Position numbers and translations under genes: made by a program. Positions 8,719 through 10,608 of a DNA stretch of 10,608 nucleotides are shown here, in pieces. The DNA comes from Microthrixaceae bacterium (GTDB taxonomy: Bacteria > Actinomycetota > Acidimicrobiia > Acidimicrobiales > Acidimicrobilacustridaceae): assembly GCA_023264915.1 (NCBI GenBank), contig JAHFUU010000037.1:1-10608 (forward strand). Direction: 5' to 3'. The notes beneath the pieces are model-generated. The model saw only the letters and a list, made by a program, of their open reading frames with translations. It searched no databases and was not told the origin of the DNA. The first letter of the stretch is position 1, and every line of letters begins with the position of its first letter.

Positions 8719-9234
8719 TCAGAACGTCGTGGTGGGTCCCCCGACGATGATCTCGTGGATCCGCTGGTTCATCTGCGCGCACGCCTGGACGGCTTCTTCT
8801 TGGATGTTCAGGGCCTGCTGAGCTGTCAGCACATCCGAAGGAGCCGATGCCCTCATGGCGTCAGTGACGCACTTCGTGGTGTCTGCGTCGAGGCCAGCCT
8901 TCGCCCCAGCCTCTTCGAACTGCTTGACGAGAGCATCGACGGTGATGGTCTCCTGACCGCCACCGCCACCGCCACCGCCACCGGAGCCGCCTCCCTGGTT
9001 GCCGCCACCGTCTCCTCCCTGATTGCCACCGCCGCCTTGGGTCCCGCCGCCACCGCCTTGGTTGCCACCACTACCACCGCCACCACCGGTCTTAGCTGTC
9101 GTGGCCGGTTTGGAGGTCGTGGAGGACCCGGCAGTGGAAGCACCGGTGGATGCCGTGGTGGAGTTGTTGCAGGCGCTCATGATCATGGCCCCTGCGGCCA
9201 GTGTCATCAGGGCCGCCTTCGTACCGATCCGCAT
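8719..9234 (-). CDS. Gly-rich lipoprotein of unknown function
   Basis: A 171-residue predicted secreted lipoprotein. It starts with a basic and hydrophobic signal peptide (1-21) ending in a lipobox-like MSAC, with Cys22 as the lipidation site. Met at -3 is a permissible variant, so lipidation is likely rather than certain. A Ser/Thr/Ala linker (23-49) leads into a run of almost pure Gly with Asn-Gln and Thr-Gln spacers (50-93). A predicted helical C-terminal domain (about 94-171) follows, with Cys122 and Cys152, which could form a disulfide. Such a layout places a small globular domain away from the membrane on a flexible tether. The ATG at 9234 is chosen because AAGGAG lies 5 nt upstream; a GTG at 9261 would add nine residues before the signal peptide. 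It sits between an ABC permease gene and a membrane zinc-ribbon gene, all on one strand. I know no function for the C-terminal domain. Confidence 0.85.
   Translation of the reverse strand: MRIGTKAALMTLAAGAMIMSACNNSTTASTGASTAGSSTTSKPATTAKTGGGGGSGGNQGGGGGTQGGGGNQGGDGGGNQGGGSGGGGGGGGGQETITVDALVKQFEEAGAKAGLDADTTKCVTDAMRASAPSDVLTAQQALNIQEEAVQACAQMNQRIHEIIVGGPTTTF
8956..9087 (-). repeat. low-complexity glycine repeat within the lipoprotein gene
   Basis: This 132-bp stretch encodes 44 residues, nearly all Gly, broken by Asn-Gln, Thr-Gln, Ser and Asp. On the plus strand it shows runs of CCACCG-like units. Such tracts are slippage-prone, so length variation between strains is expected. Plus-strand frames here read as artificial Pro/Thr/Ala runs and are not genes. 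Confidence 0.9.
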
Positions 9235-9329
9235 CTTGGCTCCTTCCGGCTTGTCGTCCACCTGACGCTCGGCTCCGGTGCAAGGCTAGGCGACAGGCGA
9301 GCTCGATTCTGGCCGAGTGCCCCAGAGCC

Positions 9330-9341
9330 TGTCCGCGGACA
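9330..9341. repeat. 12-bp perfect palindrome upstream of the lipoprotein gene
   Basis: TGTCCGCGGACA is a perfect palindrome about 95 bp before the lipoprotein ATG and 28 bp after the permease stop. A -10-like TAGCCT occurs on the minus strand at 9283-9288, so the palindrome would lie just upstream of that promoter. It could be an operator for a dimeric regulator. A terminator is less likely because there is no loop or T-run. Confidence 0.35.
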
Positions 9342-9368
9342 AGTGGCGGTCGCCATGTCCAGGGTGCC

Positions 9369-10608
9369 TCAGAGCTCGCGAATGGCATCAAGCGGGTTGA
9401 GTCTTGTCGCGCGGTGGGCTGGGATTACCGATGCGACCACGCCAACGACCACACCGGCCAGCAGGATGATCGCCAGGTGTGCGATGGGCCAGTTCATGGC
9501 CGTGGATGCCTGATCGAGCAGCGGTCGTACCAGAGAGAAGGCGACCGCGAGCCCGAAGGCCATGCCTACGAGGGTTCCGAGCAGCGCAACGATCACTGCC
9601 TCGAGTCTGATCATGGTTCCGAGCTGATGGCGTGACATACCGACAGCTCGCAGCACGCCGATCTCTTGTGTGCGTTCGGCGATGGAAAGGATCAGCGTGT
9701 TGACGATGCCAAACAGCGCGATGGCTATTGCAACGCCGAGCAGGGCGTTCACCGAGTTGATCAAACCTGTGAAGACGTTCTTGAGAGTCTGCGCGATGAA
9801 GTTGCCAGGCTGCACCTCGACGTTCGAGTAGTCCGACACCAGGTTCTGCAGCTCCTGCGAGACGTTCGGATCAGATCCCGAAACCTGTACACCGATGGTG
9901 GATGGCTTGAGCTGAGGGTCGGCGTTCAAAGCGGTCGATGTGGGTAGCAGGATGAGCACCGGCAACGCGAGGTTGAAGGCGTAGGTGCTCGCCACAGTGA
10001 CCTGTTTGGTTACTCCGTTGTTGAAGTGGATCGTGAGGCTCTGGCCGACCTGCGGGAAGTTCTGCCCGCGCCCGTTGCCGCGCGGGAAGCCCGCGACCGC
10101 GACTTGGTCACCTGAGAGTGAGGCCAACGGCGCCCCGCTCGACTGCTTCAGGTCGAACACGGGCGCCGCTTTGGCGAAGTCGACCGCTCCAACCTGCCAC
10201 CCCTCGTTGAGCGGCGTGGCGAAGTCTGCGTAGGCAGCCGCGGCTGAGCCGACACCCGGCGTCGATTGGACCTTGGCCAGAAGCTCAGTGGGCAGGGATG
10301 AGCCACCGGTGGTGGTGATCGTGTAGTCGGCTCCTGAGAGCTTCGATAGCTGCGAGACGGACCAGTCCCGCAGGCTCCCACCGGCAGCGGTGACGAACAC
10401 CACCATGAACACCCCGATGACGAGCGCGTTGGCCGTAGTGGCGGTGCGCGTGGCGTTGCGTTCGACGTTCTCTACCGCGAGGTGCCCCGGGGCTCCGGCA
10501 AGCCTTGTAGGCGCCCCGGCCAACTTCGCGAAGTTGTGTGCAAGGACTGGCCCTCCAGCGAGAACTGCCACGAACGAGACAAGGGCACCGAAACCAACGA
10601 CGAGAGCG
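9369..10608 (-). CDS. FtsX/MacB-family ABC transporter permease, C-terminal part (5' end outside window)
   Basis: The frame is open to the right edge; 413 complete codons are visible. Counting from the in-frame GTG at 10571, a hydrophobic segment from the edge to about residue 10 ends a preceding membrane helix. LAVENVERNATRTATTANAL then opens a MacB-like unit with a helix (47-65). An extracytoplasmic domain (about 66-270) follows, then three helices (about 274-297, 322-347 and 364-384). Between the first two is the coupling-type loop ERTQEIGVLRAVGMSR (299-314). The C terminus, PAHRATRLNPLDAIREL, is typical of FtsX permeases. Helices lying before a second MacB-like unit suggest a large two-module permease of about 800-850 residues. 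These work with a LolD/MacB-type ATPase and move lipids, lipoproteins or peptides, or transmit force, rather than importing solutes. The ATPase is probably outside the window. The GTG at 10571 is internal, not the start. Confidence 0.93.
   Translation of the reverse strand, partial: ALVVGFGALVSFVAVLAGGPVLAHNFAKLAGAPTRLAGAPGHLAVENVERNATRTATTANALVIGVFMVVFVTAAGGSLRDWSVSQLSKLSGADYTITTTGGSSLPTELLAKVQSTPGVGSAAAAYADFATPLNEGWQVGAVDFAKAAPVFDLKQSSGAPLASLSGDQVAVAGFPRGNGRGQNFPQVGQSLTIHFNNGVTKQVTVASTYAFNLALPVLILLPTSTALNADPQLKPSTIGVQVSGSDPNVSQELQNLVSDYSNVEVQPGNFIAQTLKNVFTGLINSVNALLGVAIAIALFGIVNTLILSIAERTQEIGVLRAVGMSRHQLGTMIRLEAVIVALLGTLVGMAFGLAVAFSLVRPLLDQASTAMNWPIAHLAIILLAGVVVGVVASVIPAHRATRLNPLDAIREL

Noticed and set aside
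8956..9087. The CCACCG-like repeats as a CRISPR array or intergenic tandem repeat.
   Set aside because: The units have no unique spacers and translate cleanly, in the lipoprotein frame, to a Gly-rich linker.
8392..9513. A 373-codon plus-strand frame covering the lipoprotein and zinc-ribbon genes.
   Set aside because: Its Thr/Ala/Val runs are the complement of the glycine repeat, and the minus-strand genes have good Shine-Dalgarno sites, a signal peptide and a zinc ribbon.

Overview
The window looks like ordinary chromosomal DNA from a high-GC actinobacterium. The evidence is G/C-rich third codon positions, frequent GTG starts, 4-nt GTGA/ATGA gene overlaps, and a Lys-type H+-pyrophosphatase. 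An Acidimicrobiia-like lineage is a guess from the gene set, not something the sequence proves. I see no rRNA, tRNA, CRISPR array, transposase, integrase or phage gene.

Layout. On the left, two minus-strand alpha/beta hydrolase genes overlap by four bases (GTGA). The first (783-1757) has a normal GHSKGG nucleophile elbow. The second (64-786) has Gly where the nucleophilic Ser should be and is probably not a classical hydrolase. A divergent intergenic region (1758-1988) separates them from two tandem plus-strand paralogues of the class C beta-lactamase-like/family VIII esterase superfamily (1989-3203 and 3292-4515). Both keep SxxK, a catalytic Tyr and an HxG box.

The centre is a plus-strand cluster. 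It starts with a DtxR/MntR-type metal-responsive regulator (4698-5489) that has substitutions at two metal-site positions and a C-terminal SH3-like/FeoA domain. A possible 57-codon ORF (5486-5659) follows, overlapping its neighbours by exactly four bases at each end. Then comes a full-length membrane-bound, K+-independent H+-translocating pyrophosphatase, hppA (5656-8037). The spacing suggests co-transcription, which would put the proton pump downstream of a metal-type regulator gene.

The right part is on the minus strand and converges on hppA. Read in transcription order from the right edge, it holds the 3' part of an FtsX/MacB-like ABC transporter permease (9369-10608, 5' end outside the window), a small Gly-rich lipoprotein (8719-9234), and a small protein with an N-terminal zinc ribbon and a C-terminal membrane helix (8146-8592).

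I found no convincing new multi-gene system. The points most worth checking are the doubly overlapping small ORF before hppA, the Ser-less hydrolase coupled to an intact one, the altered metal site of the DtxR-like protein, and the two small envelope proteins of unknown function.
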